Shown: piece after piece, positions 7,314 to 16,106 of the stretch | Position numbering within the stretch: the stretch's first letter is position 1 | Layout: each line of letters opens with the position of its first letter | Assembly (NCBI GenBank): GCA_017456015.1 | Contig: JAFTLL010000005.1 | Span: forward strand, 1-21,654 | DNA length: 21,654 nt | Origin: Clostridia bacterium | Lineage (GTDB): Bacteria; Bacillota_A; Clostridia; Oscillospirales; Acutalibacteraceae | Direction of reading: 5' to 3' | Position numbers and translations under genes: made by a program | The notes under the pieces: generated by a model | The model's database searches: none | What the model was told of the DNA's origin: nothing | What the model saw: only the letters and a program-made list of their open reading frames with translations

Positions 7314-9551
7314 CTAAACCAACGACAGCTGTTCACCCTGTTCTTCTGCCGAAGGCAAACTGCCGGCCGCCGGCAAGGTACGGGTGCGATAGCGATTGGG
7401 TTTTTGCAGCATTCCTTCGGTATAAACATGGACACTCGCTACACGATGACCTTTTTTCTGGGTCATGACCGCCACACCGCCATTGTCTTTGGTGGCTTTG
7501 ACCTGCAATGCACCGGTATGCAATAAAAGGCGTCGACCGCCGGTAGAACAAAGCAAGAGTTCTCCGTCTTCCTCCATATGCACAATCTTGCACAGCGGAA
7601 ATTTTGCGGAGTATGCCGAAATCAGTTTTTTGCGATTGTTTTTCGTTTCATAGGATTTCAAGGCCACTTTGGAAACACGTCCGTTTTCAAAGACAAAGAG
7701 TAAGTAGCCTTTATAGTCACCGGTTACAACCATACCTACGGTGGTTTCACCCTCGTCCATTTGCAATTTCGCAGGTACATAATCACCCAATACACTGGCT
7801 TTTGTATCATCAAATTCGCTGACGCGGGTTTTATAAACCTGGCATCGGTTGGTAAAGAACAGCAATTCCTTTGCGTTGCTGCTTTCTAACTCGGCAATAA
7901 TTTCGTCTTCCTCTTTCAGCTTTTGCTCTCCGCTCATGCGCAGAGATTGCGGCGTAATCTTTTTAAAGTAACCATCCCGCGTGAAAAACAAGTGTACCGG
8001 GTAATCGGGAATCTCTTCCTTTTCATTATAGGCTACGGACGCGTCGACCGTAATCATCTGGGTACGGCGAGGCTGTGCATACTTTTTAATAACCTCTTCC
8101 AGTTCTTTAACAATCAAACTGTAAACTCTGCGACGAGAATTTAAAATATCCTCTAAATCGGCAATCTGCTTTTCCAATTCTTCTAAATCGGCCAAGCGCT
8201 TTAAAATATACTCACGGTTTAGGTGGCGCAGTTTAATTTCAGCCACATATTCCGCCTGCGTTTCATCAATACCGAAACCAATCATCAAGTTGGGAACAAC
8301 TTCTTTTTCCTCGGTCGTTTCGCGGACAATCTTGATTGCCTTATCAATGTCTAAGAGAATTTTAGAAAGGCCTTTTAACAAATGGTATCTGTTTTTGGCC
8401 TTTTGCAAATCAAAAAAGACACGGCGGCGCACACATTCAGCACGAAAAGCCACCCATTCTTCGATAATCTCCCGTACACCCATAACACGCGGTGAACCGG
8501 CAATTAAGATATTAAAGTTACAGGAGAAGGAATCTTCCAGCGGCGTGATACGAAAAAGTTTCTGCATCAACTTTTCAGGGTCGGTGCCACGTTTTAAGTC
8601 CATGGTGATTTTTAAGCCGTGCAAATCGGTTTCATCACGGATATCGCTGATTTCGGTGATTTTTTTCAGCTTAATCTGTTCAATGATTTTTTCTATAATG
8701 GCCTCCACCGTCGTGGTGGGCGGTATTTCGGTTACATCAATACAATGCGCGGCTTTATCGTGCACCCAAACCGAGCGTACCTTGAAGCTGCCGCGGCCTG
8801 TGGCATAAATTTTATCCATTTCCTCGCGGTTGTAAATCAACTGACCGCCGCCGGGAAAATCAGGTGCCAACAGCGTATCGGCTACGTCGGCATCCTTATC
8901 CTTAATAAATTGAATGGTGGTACGGCAGACCTCTTCAAGATTAAACGGACAGATAGAGCTGGCCATACCAACTGCGATACCGGTATTGGCATTGACCAAC
9001 ACCGAGGGGAAACTGACCGGTAAAAGCACCGGTTCTTGCATTGTTGCGTCGTAGTTATCGACAAAATCAACCGTATCCTTATCGATGTCCTTGAAAATTT
9101 CGGCCGCGATAGTTGAAAGTTTTGCCTCGGTATAACGGGAAGCGGCATAGGCCATATCGCGCGAATAGGCCTTACCGAAATTACCCTTGGATTCTACATA
9201 GGGGTGTAAAAGGGCCTGATTGCCCTCCGAAAGACGAACCATGGTTTCGTAGATTGCGGCGTCACCATGCGGATTCAGCTGCATGGTACGACCGACGATA
9301 TTGGCCGATTTGATACGCGCACCAGTCAGCAAGCCCATGTTGTACATGGTGTAAAGCAATTTACGGTGCGAAGGCTTAAAACCGTCAATCTCCGGAATGG
9401 CACGGGAGAGAATTACACTCATGGCATAAGGCATATAGTTTTTTTCCAGCGTTTCGGTGATGGGTTGTTCTACCGTAGTACCTGCGCCGGCAATATAGGC
9501 ATTGATTTCGGCGCGCTTCGGTTCTTTATTATCTGTCTTTTTTCTTGCCAT
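7314..9551 (-). CDS. parC: DNA topoisomerase IV-type subunit A (divergent GyrA/ParC family)
   Basis: DNA breakage-reunion subunit of a type IIA topoisomerase (745 residues). The catalytic tyrosine is Tyr140 in AASRYTEAKLS, and the family landmark VDFVDNYDATMQEPVLLP is clear. The quinolone-determining loop reads NPHGDAAIYET: Ala98 stands where most ParC/GyrA proteins have Ser, with Glu102 at the acidic position. Residues about 430-500 form the coiled-coil/tower-end region. The C-terminal domain is short and I see no GyrA-box (QRRGGKG-like), which favours topoisomerase IV over gyrase. The ATG follows AGGGGAAAG. The gene begins 17 nt after the parE stop, so they are one operon. A true gyrase pair presumably lies elsewhere in the genome. 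Confidence 0.88.
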   Translation of the reverse strand: MARKKTDNKEPKRAEINAYIAGAGTTVEQPITETLEKNYMPYAMSVILSRAIPEIDGFKPSHRKLLYTMYNMGLLTGARIKSANIVGRTMQLNPHGDAAIYETMVRLSEGNQALLHPYVESKGNFGKAYSRDMAYAASRYTEAKLSTIAAEIFKDIDKDTVDFVDNYDATMQEPVLLPVSFPSVLVNANTGIAVGMASSICPFNLEEVCRTTIQFIKDKDADVADTLLAPDFPGGGQLIYNREEMDKIYATGRGSFKVRSVWVHDKAAHCIDVTEIPPTTTVEAIIEKIIEQIKLKKITEISDIRDETDLHGLKITMDLKRGTDPEKLMQKLFRITPLEDSFSCNFNILIAGSPRVMGVREIIEEWVAFRAECVRRRVFFDLQKAKNRYHLLKGLSKILLDIDKAIKIVRETTEEKEVVPNLMIGFGIDETQAEYVAEIKLRHLNREYILKRLADLEELEKQIADLEDILNSRRRVYSLIVKELEEVIKKYAQPRRTQMITVDASVAYNEKEEIPDYPVHLFFTRDGYFKKITPQSLRMSGEQKLKEEDEIIAELESSNAKELLFFTNRCQVYKTRVSEFDDTKASVLGDYVPAKLQMDEGETTVGMVVTGDYKGYLLFVFENGRVSKVALKSYETKNNRKKLISAYSAKFPLCKIVHMEEDGELLLCSTGGRRLLLHTGALQVKATKDNGGVAVMTQKKGHRVASVHVYTEGMLQKPNRYRTRTLPAAGSLPSAEEQGEQLSLV

Positions 9552-9568
9552 TTTCTTTCCCCTCCCCC

Positions 9569-11551
9569 TTAACTAATATCGGCTTCGTCAATATACATAT
9601 AGCCGTTTTCGGCAATAAAATCTTTTCTGCCCTGCAAATTATCTCCCAACAGCAGGTCAAAAATCTCGCTGGTACGCTGCGCCTCTTCGGGCAAGACCTG
9701 AATTAAGCGGCGGGTTTCCGGATTCATGGTGGTTAAATTCATCATATCGGGTTGGTTTTCACCCAATCCCTTGGAACGCTGAATGGTGCATTTTTGGCCA
9801 CCAATCATATCCATAATCTCTTTTTTCTCCATATCGTCATAAGCGAAATAAACCTTATCCTTTGTATTGATTTCATACAACGGCGTTTCGGCAATAAAGA
9901 CCTTACCCTCGTTAATCAGCGTTGGGCAAAGACGGTACAGCATGGTTAAAATCAGAGTGCGAATCTGGAAACCGTCCACATCGGCATCGGTACAAATAAT
10001 AATTTTATTCCAGCGCAGATTGGCAATATCAAAGGTGGACAAATCTTTGGTTGCCTTGGTTTGCACCTCTACTCCACAGCCCAGCACCTTAATTAAATCG
10101 GTAATAATCTCATTTTTAAAAATTTTACTGTATTCAGCCTTTAAGCAATTGAGGATTTTACCGCGTACCGGAATAATCGCCTGGTATTCCGCCGAACGCG
10201 CCAGTTTTACAGCGCCTAAAGCCGAATCGCCCTCTACGATGAACAGTTCCCGCACGCTGACATCACGACTGCGGCAGTCGACAAATTTTTGCACCTTGTT
10301 CAGCGGGTCATTTCCGGCCGAAAGGGTTTTTTTGATATTCAAACGCTCGCGCTCAGAACGCTCACGGCTACGCTTATTGATAAGTACCTGCTCCATGATT
10401 TTATCGGCTTCGGGTTTGTTTTCAATAAAATAAATCTCTAACTGGTGCCGCAGGAACTCGGTCATCGCCTCTTGAATAAATTTATTGGTTATACTCTTTT
10501 TGGTTTGGTTTTCATAAGAGGTAATGGTAGAAAAGGAGGAAATGCACAACACAAGACACTCCTCGACATCCGAGAAGGTGATTTTGCTTTCGTTTTTCTG
10601 ATATTTGTTGTTTTGTTTGATGTAATTGTCAATTTGATATACAAAAGCGTTGCGCACCGCTTTATCGGGTGCACCGCCATGTTCCAGCCAACTTGAATTA
10701 TGATAATACTCTTTGAGCTGTACCTTATTGGAAAAGGAAAGTGCAATATTCATTTTCACGCGGTATTCCGGCTTGTCCGCCCGGTCACGGCCCTTACGCT
10801 CACCCGACCAATGCTGTACCGAGGTTATACCCTCCTCGCCGACAACTTCGGTCAGGTAATCGCGAATGCCGCCCTTATAACAGTATTCGTAGGTTTCAAA
10901 CCGGTTTCCCTGCTGGTCACGCAGTTGGAACAATAATCCGTCATTTACGACGGCCTGCCGTTTGATGATTTCCATATAATATTCCAGCGGAATATCAATA
11001 TCAGTAAAGACTTTTAAGTCGGGCTTCCATCGTGTTTTCGTACCGGTATCGCGGCCGGCGTAGGGTTCCTTATGCAAACCGCCGATGTTTTCACCGTGCT
11101 CAAAATGAAGGGTGTATTTAAACCCATCCCTCTTAATCTCGACATCCATATACTCCGATGCATATTGGGTAGAGCAAAGACCGAGACCGTTTAGGCCTAA
11201 TGAAAAGGCATAATTTTCCCCGTCGGTGTTATATTTGCCGCCGGCATACATTTCACAATACAACAATTCCCAGTTGTAGCGCTGTTCCTTTTGGTTAAAG
11301 TCAACCGGTGCCCCGCGGCCGAAGTCCTGCACTTCAATCGAATGGTCGGCATAACGGGTAATAATGATTTTATTACCGTATCCCTCTCTGGCTTCATCTA
11401 TCGAGTTGGAAATAATTTCAAAAACCGAATGCTGACAGCCCTCTAAGCCGTCTGAGCCGAAGATTACACCGGGGCGCAAGCGCACCCGGTCGGCCCCCTT
11501 TAAGGAGGATATACTTTCGTTATCGTATGCCGTATTCTTTTTCGCCATCAT
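9569..11551 (-). CDS. parE: DNA topoisomerase IV-type subunit B (divergent GyrB/ParE family)
   Basis: ATPase and TOPRIM subunit partnering the downstream subunit A (660 residues). N-terminal GHKL ATPase: HSVFEIISNSIDEA (Asn49), DFGRG (Asp77), a glycine-rich lid LGLNGLGLCSTQYAS that departs from the usual GGLHGVGASVVNALS, and QTK in the transducer (SYENQTKKSI). The TOPRIM domain has FIVEGDSALG, IPVRGKILN, CTDADVDGFQIRTL and QRSKGLGENQP, so the acidic metal-binding residues are intact. The ATG at 11551 is followed at once by a second ATG at 11548; with GTAGGGAT upstream, spacing favours the second start slightly. The sequence belongs to a divergent branch seen in clostridia. A strong promoter at 11586-11614 drives parE-parC. 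Confidence 0.88.
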   Translation of the reverse strand: MMAKKNTAYDNESISSLKGADRVRLRPGVIFGSDGLEGCQHSVFEIISNSIDEAREGYGNKIIITRYADHSIEVQDFGRGAPVDFNQKEQRYNWELLYCEMYAGGKYNTDGENYAFSLGLNGLGLCSTQYASEYMDVEIKRDGFKYTLHFEHGENIGGLHKEPYAGRDTGTKTRWKPDLKVFTDIDIPLEYYMEIIKRQAVVNDGLLFQLRDQQGNRFETYEYCYKGGIRDYLTEVVGEEGITSVQHWSGERKGRDRADKPEYRVKMNIALSFSNKVQLKEYYHNSSWLEHGGAPDKAVRNAFVYQIDNYIKQNNKYQKNESKITFSDVEECLVLCISSFSTITSYENQTKKSITNKFIQEAMTEFLRHQLEIYFIENKPEADKIMEQVLINKRSRERSERERLNIKKTLSAGNDPLNKVQKFVDCRSRDVSVRELFIVEGDSALGAVKLARSAEYQAIIPVRGKILNCLKAEYSKIFKNEIITDLIKVLGCGVEVQTKATKDLSTFDIANLRWNKIIICTDADVDGFQIRTLILTMLYRLCPTLINEGKVFIAETPLYEINTKDKVYFAYDDMEKKEIMDMIGGQKCTIQRSKGLGENQPDMMNLTTMNPETRRLIQVLPEEAQRTSEIFDLLLGDNLQGRKDFIAENGYMYIDEADIS

Positions 11552-11572
11552 TTATCCCTACTCTTTAAAATT

Positions 11573-11634
11573 ACATATATAGTGTATTATACTATATGTA
11601 GTCATTTTTTGCAAGAGGAAAACCATATATGTAA
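11573..11634. repeat. TACATATA-type inverted/direct repeats at the parE promoter
   Basis: ACATATATAGT (11573-11583) and ACTATATGT (11591-11599) form an imperfect inverted repeat around the parE -10 box; a third related copy (CATATATGTAA) lies at 11624-11634, upstream of the -35. Positions relative to the promoter suit an operator, but AT-rich sequence gives such dyads by chance, so the regulatory role is speculative. Confidence 0.35.
11586..11614 (-). promoter_or_regulatory. Promoter of parE-parC
   Basis: Minus strand TTGCAA (11609-11614), 17 bp, perfect TATAAT (11586-11591). The -10 region is embedded in a dyad of TACATATA-type sequence described separately, so control by a DNA-binding protein is possible. 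Confidence 0.78.
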
Positions 11635-11667
11635 CTTTTCGCCGAAAATTAAGGGATTACATACAAA

Positions 11668-11709
11668 AGCATGAAGGCCGATGCCTTGAATGGCATTGGC
11701 CTTCATGCT
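11668..11709 (-). terminator. Terminator hairpin downstream of tgt
   Basis: Long stem of about 18 bp including one G-T pair: AGCATGAAGGCC (11668-11679) with GGCCTTCATGCT (11698-11709), inner ATGCC/GGCAT, loop TTGAAT. On the minus strand it is followed by a short TTTTG tail and lies just after the tgt stop codon. The T tract is weak, but the stem is strong and well placed to end queA-tgt before the parE promoter. Confidence 0.75.
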
Positions 11710-11727
11710 TTATTATCAGCAAAAAAT

Positions 11728-12858
11728 TCAAATTCTTCTGCCCAAAATCTCGATGTTTTCTTTACGATAAGCATCAAATCGGTTTTCGTCCAAGGCCGCT
11801 CTGATTTCCTCCATCAGATGATTGTAAAAATATAAGTTATGCTGTACCGCAAGCCGGGAATACAGCATCTCCCCACTTTTGAGCAGATGGCGAAGATAGG
11901 CGCGTGAATGCTTTTTGCAGGTTGGGCAATTGCAATGCTCATCAATCGGCGAGAGGTCATTCTCGTATTTCTGATTGTTGATATTTATAATGCCCTCTTT
12001 GGTAAACAAATGCCCGTGACGCGCGTTACGGCTGGGCATAACGCAATCAAACAAGTCAATTCCCCTATAAACGCCCTCGATAATATTGACCGGCGTGCCG
12101 ACACCCATCAAATAGCGCGGTTTATGTTTCGGCATAAAGGGTTCAACCGCTTCAATCATTTCATACATAACCGGTGCCGGCTCCCCTACGGCCAAACCGC
12201 CGATGGCATAACCGTCAAGCTCCATTTCGGCAATTTCCTTCATGTTTTCGGCACGCAGGTCGGCGTAGGTGCACCCTTGATTGATACCGAACAGAAGCTG
12301 TTGCTTGTTGATGGTATCATCCAGACTGTTCAGCCGTTGCATTTCTGCTTTACAGCGTTGCAGCCAACGTACCGTGCGCTTGCAGGACTGTGCGGCATAA
12401 TTGTACTGGGCAGGGTTTTCCACACACTCGTCAAATGCCATGGCAATTGTAGAGCCGAGATGGGATTGTATCTGCATACTTTCCTCCGGCCCCATGAAAA
12501 TTTTGCGTCCGTCCACATGAGAGGAAAAGGTTACGCCTCGCTCCTCAATTTGTCGCAGTTTTGCAAGAGAAAAAACCTGAAATCCACCACTGTCGGTTAA
12601 AATCGGAGCATCCCAACCGCTGAATTTATGCAGACCGCCGAGGTCGTATATCAGCTTATCCCCGGGGCGAACATGGAGATGATAGGTATTGCTCAGCATA
12701 ATCTGACAACCGAGTTCTTTTAAATCATAGGCCGAAACCCCACCCTTAATTGCTGCCGCTGTTGCGACATTCATAAAAGCAGGTGTCTGCACTGTACCGT
12801 GCACAGTAGACAATTCTCCCCGTCTGGCATTATTTTCCTGTTTAATAAGTGTAAACAT
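11728..12858 (-). CDS. tgt: tRNA-guanine transglycosylase (queuine/preQ1 tRNA-ribosyltransferase)
   Basis: Exchanges guanine-34 of GUN-anticodon tRNAs for preQ1 in the queuosine pathway. The 376-residue protein has Asp89 in LTDSGGFQVFSL and the nucleophile Asp271 in LFDCVMPSRNARHG. The zinc site is complete: Cys309, Cys311, Cys314 (CNCPTC) and His340, with spacing identical to the Zymomonas enzyme. GGLAVGEP (substrate pocket) is also intact. The start codon follows AGGAGTTATT, a ribosome-binding site that overlaps the queA stop codon; the gap between the genes is 8 nt, so translation is probably coupled. QueA performs the next chemical step. Confidence 0.98.
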   Translation of the reverse strand: MFTLIKQENNARRGELSTVHGTVQTPAFMNVATAAAIKGGVSAYDLKELGCQIMLSNTYHLHVRPGDKLIYDLGGLHKFSGWDAPILTDSGGFQVFSLAKLRQIEERGVTFSSHVDGRKIFMGPEESMQIQSHLGSTIAMAFDECVENPAQYNYAAQSCKRTVRWLQRCKAEMQRLNSLDDTINKQQLLFGINQGCTYADLRAENMKEIAEMELDGYAIGGLAVGEPAPVMYEMIEAVEPFMPKHKPRYLMGVGTPVNIIEGVYRGIDLFDCVMPSRNARHGHLFTKEGIININNQKYENDLSPIDEHCNCPTCKKHSRAYLRHLLKSGEMLYSRLAVQHNLYFYNHLMEEIRAALDENRFDAYRKENIEILGRRI

Positions 12859-12866
12859 AATAACTC

Positions 12867-13883
12867 CTATTCTATGAACATCGCGTCCCCAAAACTGAAA
12901 AAGCGGTATTTTTCCTCAACCGCATGGCGATAAGCGGACATTGTATTCTCATACCCTGCAAAGGCGCTGACCAGCATAATCAATGTGCTTTCGGGTAAAT
13001 GAAAATTTGTAATCAACGCGTCCATGCATCGAAAGGAATAACCGGGATAAATAAAAATGCTGGTATCGCCGCTGCAAGGGCGGATACCCTCAGCCGCAAC
13101 ACTTTCGACCGTGCGGCAGGAGGTAGTGCCCACGCAGATGACGCGACCGCCGTTTGCTTTGGTCTTTAAAATCAATTCAGCCGTTTCCTCCGGCATAACA
13201 TAATGCTCAGAATGCATTGTATGCTCGGTGATCTCCTCTACTTTAACCGGACGGAAGGTCCCCAAGCCCACATGTAGGGTTACATAGCCGATATCTACAC
13301 CGTTTTTGCGTATTTTTTCTAAATATTCCGGCGTAAAATGCAGCCCAGCCGTAGGTGCGGCCGCCGAGCCTAGTTCTTTGGAATAAACCGTTTGATAACG
13401 TTCTTTATCCTCCAATTCCGCTTTAATATAATGCGGTAAGGGCATTTCACCGATGCGGTCTAAAATTTCATAAAAATTCCCGGTGTACAAAAAGTGAAGG
13501 ATACGGTTGCCGGTTTCGGTAACCTCGATAACCTCAGCGGTCAGTTCTTCGCTGAAACGGAAAGCGCGGCCGGGTTTCGCTTTTTTCCCCGGACCCGCAA
13601 GACACTCCCATGTATCCTTTGACATTTGTTTCAGCAAAACAAATTCCACCACCGCACCGGTATCTACGGCGGTGCCGAACAAGCGTGCCGGTAAAACGCG
13701 GGTGTTATTCAGTATCAGGCAGTCCCCCGGACGGAGATAATCCATCAAATCGGTAAACTGCTTGTCCTCTGTTTCTCCACTGTCTTTATGCAACACCATC
13801 AAACGGGAGGCCGTTCGAGGCTCAATCGGCGTTTGCGCAATGAATTCCTCCGGCAAATGGTAAAAAAAGTCAGATTTTTTCAT
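12867..13883 (-). CDS. queA: S-adenosylmethionine:tRNA ribosyltransferase-isomerase
   Basis: Transfers and rearranges the ribosyl group of SAM onto preQ1-modified tRNA to give epoxyqueuosine. At 338 residues it has the usual length. Family signatures include [19 protein letters not shown] (about 10-28), [15 protein letters not shown] (56-70), [12 protein letters not shown] in the middle, [13 protein letters not shown], and [18 protein letters not shown] near the end. The ATG at 13883 follows AGGGAAT. It is the first gene of queA-tgt and is divergent from asd; the two promoters share a -35 region. Confidence 0.97.
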   Translation of the reverse strand: MKKSDFFYHLPEEFIAQTPIEPRTASRLMVLHKDSGETEDKQFTDLMDYLRPGDCLILNNTRVLPARLFGTAVDTGAVVEFVLLKQMSKDTWECLAGPGKKAKPGRAFRFSEELTAEVIEVTETGNRILHFLYTGNFYEILDRIGEMPLPHYIKAELEDKERYQTVYSKELGSAAAPTAGLHFTPEYLEKIRKNGVDIGYVTLHVGLGTFRPVKVEEITEHTMHSEHYVMPEETAELILKTKANGGRVICVGTTSCRTVESVAAEGIRPCSGDTSIFIYPGYSFRCMDALITNFHLPESTLIMLVSAFAGYENTMSAYRHAVEEKYRFFSFGDAMFIE

Positions 13884-13908
13884 GGATTCCCTCTAATATC
13901 ACAAATTT

Positions 13909-13938
13909 TTATTACGGTGCATAAAATATGTTTGACAA
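13909..13938 (-). promoter_or_regulatory. Probable promoter of queA-tgt
   Basis: Minus strand TTGTCA (13933-13938), an 18-bp spacer and TAATAA (13909-13914). The -35 hexamer is the near-complement of the asd -35 hexamer and overlaps it by five bases, so the two promoters stand back to back. Confidence 0.45.
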
Positions 13939-13960
13939 ACAATTTTAGTAATGATAGAAT
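13932..13960 (+). promoter_or_regulatory. Promoter of asd-dapA-dapB
   Basis: Consensus TTGACA (13932-13937), 17-bp spacer, TAGAAT (13955-13960). Transcription would start near 13967, leaving a leader of about 125 nt before the asd start at 14092. This placement also rules out translation from the upstream in-frame ATG at 13951, which lies inside the promoter. Confidence 0.78.
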
Positions 13961-13966
13961 ATATTA

Positions 13967-14091
13967 GATATATGTTATTATATTGTACTTTCAGGCGATA
14001 TTCAACCGTTTTTTGTATAAAAAACGTGGTTTTTCGCAAAAAAATTGCCGCAGTGCAAAAATGCCCCCGCGGTGGAATGGAGTTCATCATT
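13967..14091 (+). promoter_or_regulatory. Structured 5' leader of asd operon
   Basis: About 125 nt between the predicted start of transcription and asd. It contains a clear hairpin, CGTTTTTT (14007-14014), loop GTAT, AAAAAACG (14019-14026), flanked by GCGA (13995-13998) and TCGC (14034-14037), which could close an outer stem. A second, weaker fold pairs CCGC (14048-14051) with GCGG (14069-14072). It does not resemble the longer lysine riboswitch. The ribosome-binding site GGAG (14079-14082) appears outside these stems. Any regulatory role is inference. Confidence 0.35.
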
Positions 14092-15174
14092 ATGAAAAAT
14101 TACAATGTAGGAATTATCGGTGCTACGGGTATGGTTGGTCAACGTTTTGTCACCCTTTTGGCAGACCACCCCTGGTTTAATGTTAAAGTTTTGGCCGCCA
14201 GTGCGCGTTCAGCCGGTAAAAAATATAAAGATGTTGTTGAAAAACGCTGGGCCATGCAAGGCGAGATTCCCGCAAAGGTTGCAGAGCTTGTGATTATGGA
14301 TGCGCAAGCCGATATGGAAAAAATTGCAGCTTCTGTGGATTTCGTTTTCTGCGCCGTAGACATGAAAAAAGACGAGATTAAAGCGCTGGAAGAAGCTTAT
14401 GCAAAACTGGAATGTCCGGTAATCTCAAACAACAGCGCTCACCGCGGCACACCGGATGTCCCGATGATTGTTCCCGAAATCAACGCCAAGCATGCCGAAA
14501 TTATTCACGCACAACGCAAAAGACTGGGCACCAAGCGTGGCTTTGTGGCTGTTAAATCCAACTGTTCTTTACAAAGCTATGTGCCAGCCGTTTACCCGTT
14601 GGACGCAGATTTCGGTGTAAAGGATGTTTTGGTTTGTACCTATCAGGCAATTTCCGGTGCCGGAAAAACCTTTGAAACCTTCCCGGAAATTGTAGATAAT
14701 ATCATTCCCTACATTGGCGGTGAGGAAGAAAAATCCGAGCAGGAACCGTTGAAAATTTGGGGCAAGGTTGAGGGCGACAAAATCGCAAATGCCACCCGCC
14801 CGCATTTCACAGCACAGTGCCTGCGTGTACCGGTATCTGACGGTCACATGGCTGCTGTATTTGTCCGGTTTGACAAAAAACCGACCAAGGAACAAATCCT
14901 TGAAAAATGGAATGCTTTCAGCGGCAGAGCACAGGAATTGAATCTCCCCAGTGCGCCGAAAAAGTTCCTCCATTATTTTCACGAGGACAATATGCCGCAA
15001 ACCAAATTGCAGCGCGATTTAGAGGGCGGCATGGCTGTTTCGATCGGTAGACTCCGCGAGGATTCTCAATATGATTACAAGTTTGTTTGTCTTTCTCACA
15101 ACACGCTCCGCGGCGCAGCCGGCGGTGCTGTCCTAATGGCCGAACTGCTCTGTGCTGAGGGATATCTGGACTAA
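14092..15174 (+). CDS. asd: Aspartate-semialdehyde dehydrogenase
   Basis: Reduces aspartyl phosphate to aspartate semialdehyde with NADPH, the branch-point step to lysine/diaminopimelate, methionine and threonine. The N-terminal nucleotide-binding loop is GIIGATGMVGQRF (8-20); the nucleophile is Cys158 in KSNCSLQS; the base is His252 in RVPVSDGHMAAV with Arg245 for substrate. The protein has 360 residues, and its sequence style is that of the fungal/archaeal-type branch (SGAGKTFETFPEI, IPYIGGEEEKSE) rather than the E. coli one. The start chosen is the ATG at 14092 (GGAG 9 nt upstream); in-frame upstream Mets at 13951 and 14077 add non-homologous residues, and the first precedes transcription. 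First gene of asd-dapA-dapB. Confidence 0.96.
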   Translation: MKNYNVGIIGATGMVGQRFVTLLADHPWFNVKVLAASARSAGKKYKDVVEKRWAMQGEIPAKVAELVIMDAQADMEKIAASVDFVFCAVDMKKDEIKALEEAYAKLECPVISNNSAHRGTPDVPMIVPEINAKHAEIIHAQRKRLGTKRGFVAVKSNCSLQSYVPAVYPLDADFGVKDVLVCTYQAISGAGKTFETFPEIVDNIIPYIGGEEEKSEQEPLKIWGKVEGDKIANATRPHFTAQCLRVPVSDGHMAAVFVRFDKKPTKEQILEKWNAFSGRAQELNLPSAPKKFLHYFHEDNMPQTKLQRDLEGGMAVSIGRLREDSQYDYKFVCLSHNTLRGAAGGAVLMAELLCAEGYLD

Positions 15175-15196
15175 TTTTAAGATTGGAACTGATTTT

Positions 15197-16084
15197 ATGA
15201 AAAGAAAAATTTTCACAGGTGCAGCAACCGCATTGATTACTCCTTTTAACGAGGACTATACGGTTAATTACGCCGAATTGGAAAAATTGGTTGACGACCA
15301 AATCAACGCCAATATCGACGCATTGGTCATCTGCGGTACAACCGGCGAGGCTTCTACGCTGGACCATAAGGACCATATAAAAGTTCTGGAAGTCGCAATC
15401 AAAGCGGCGTCCGGCAGAGTGCCGGTTATCGCCGGTACCGGCAGCAACGACACCCTGTATGCCGTTACCTTATCCCAAGCGGCAGAAAAGTTGGGCGCTG
15501 ACGGCCTTTTGCTGGTTACACCCTATTACAATAAAACCTGTCAGAACGGTTTAGTTGCGCACTATACCTATATCGCCGACCGCGTGGATACCCCGATTAT
15601 ACTCTACAATGTACCCTCCCGTACCGGTGTGGATATTAAACCGGAAACCTACGCTAAATTGGCAGAACATAAAAACATTGTTGCGGCCAAGGAAGCCAAC
15701 GGCAATATTTCCTCTGTCGTTGCAACCCGCCGCTATTGCGGTGACGCTTTGGAAATCTACTCAGGGAACGACGACCAAACGGTACCGATTTTGTCTTTGG
15801 GCGGTCTGGGTGTTATCTCGGTCATATCGAATGTGGCACCGCAACTTATACACGATATGTGCAATTTGTTCTTTAACGGCAAGTTGAAGGAAGCCGCGGA
15901 TATGCAGGTGAATACTACCAATTTCGTGAATGCCCTTTTTGCCGAGGTGAACCCAATTCCCGTTAAAGCGGCTATGAATCTCATCGGTTACAAAGCCGGT
16001 CCGGTTCGACTCCCTCTTATTGAAGCCAGCGATGCAACCAAAGCGCAATTGATAAAAGCCATGAAAGGCTTAAACCTTTTATAA
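15197..16084 (+). CDS. dapA: 4-hydroxy-tetrahydrodipicolinate synthase
   Basis: Condenses pyruvate with aspartate semialdehyde, the first committed step of diaminopimelate/lysine synthesis. Starting at the ATG at 15197, the protein is 295 residues, the standard length. The Schiff-base lysine is Lys165 (VAAKEANGN); catalytic Tyr137 (LYNVPSRTG, with Arg142) and Thr48/Thr49 (CGTTGEAS) are in place. An in-frame Met at 15152 would add 15 unrelated residues overlapping the end of asd and is rejected; TTGGAA provides a modest ribosome-binding site. It lies 22 nt after asd and 22 nt before dapB, all in one operon. Confidence 0.97.
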   Translation: MKRKIFTGAATALITPFNEDYTVNYAELEKLVDDQINANIDALVICGTTGEASTLDHKDHIKVLEVAIKAASGRVPVIAGTGSNDTLYAVTLSQAAEKLGADGLLLVTPYYNKTCQNGLVAHYTYIADRVDTPIILYNVPSRTGVDIKPETYAKLAEHKNIVAAKEANGNISSVVATRRYCGDALEIYSGNDDQTVPILSLGGLGVISVISNVAPQLIHDMCNLFFNGKLKEAADMQVNTTNFVNALFAEVNPIPVKAAMNLIGYKAGPVRLPLIEASDATKAQLIKAMKGLNLL

Positions 16085-16106
16085 TATTGCAACAGGATGT
16101 GAAAAA

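Noticed and set aside
8290..8808. 172-residue + strand frame inside parC
   Set aside because: Antisense shadow of a well-conserved gene, no ribosome-binding site or recognisable product.
9867..10433. 188-residue + strand frame inside parE
   Set aside because: Antisense shadow; sequence on the other strand encodes the conserved TOPRIM domain.
11908..12600. 230-residue + strand frame inside tgt
   Set aside because: Antisense shadow of the fully conserved tgt gene; composition-driven.
13967..14091. Lysine riboswitch before asd
   Set aside because: Leader is too short and does not show the five-helix lysine aptamer pattern.
13951..14091. Longer asd starting at the ATG at 13951
   Set aside because: This ATG lies within the promoter, upstream of the predicted transcript start, and the added residues do not match the family.
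15152..15196. Longer dapA starting at 15152
   Set aside because: The 15 extra residues overlap asd and do not resemble DapA; the ATG at 15197 gives the standard N-terminus.
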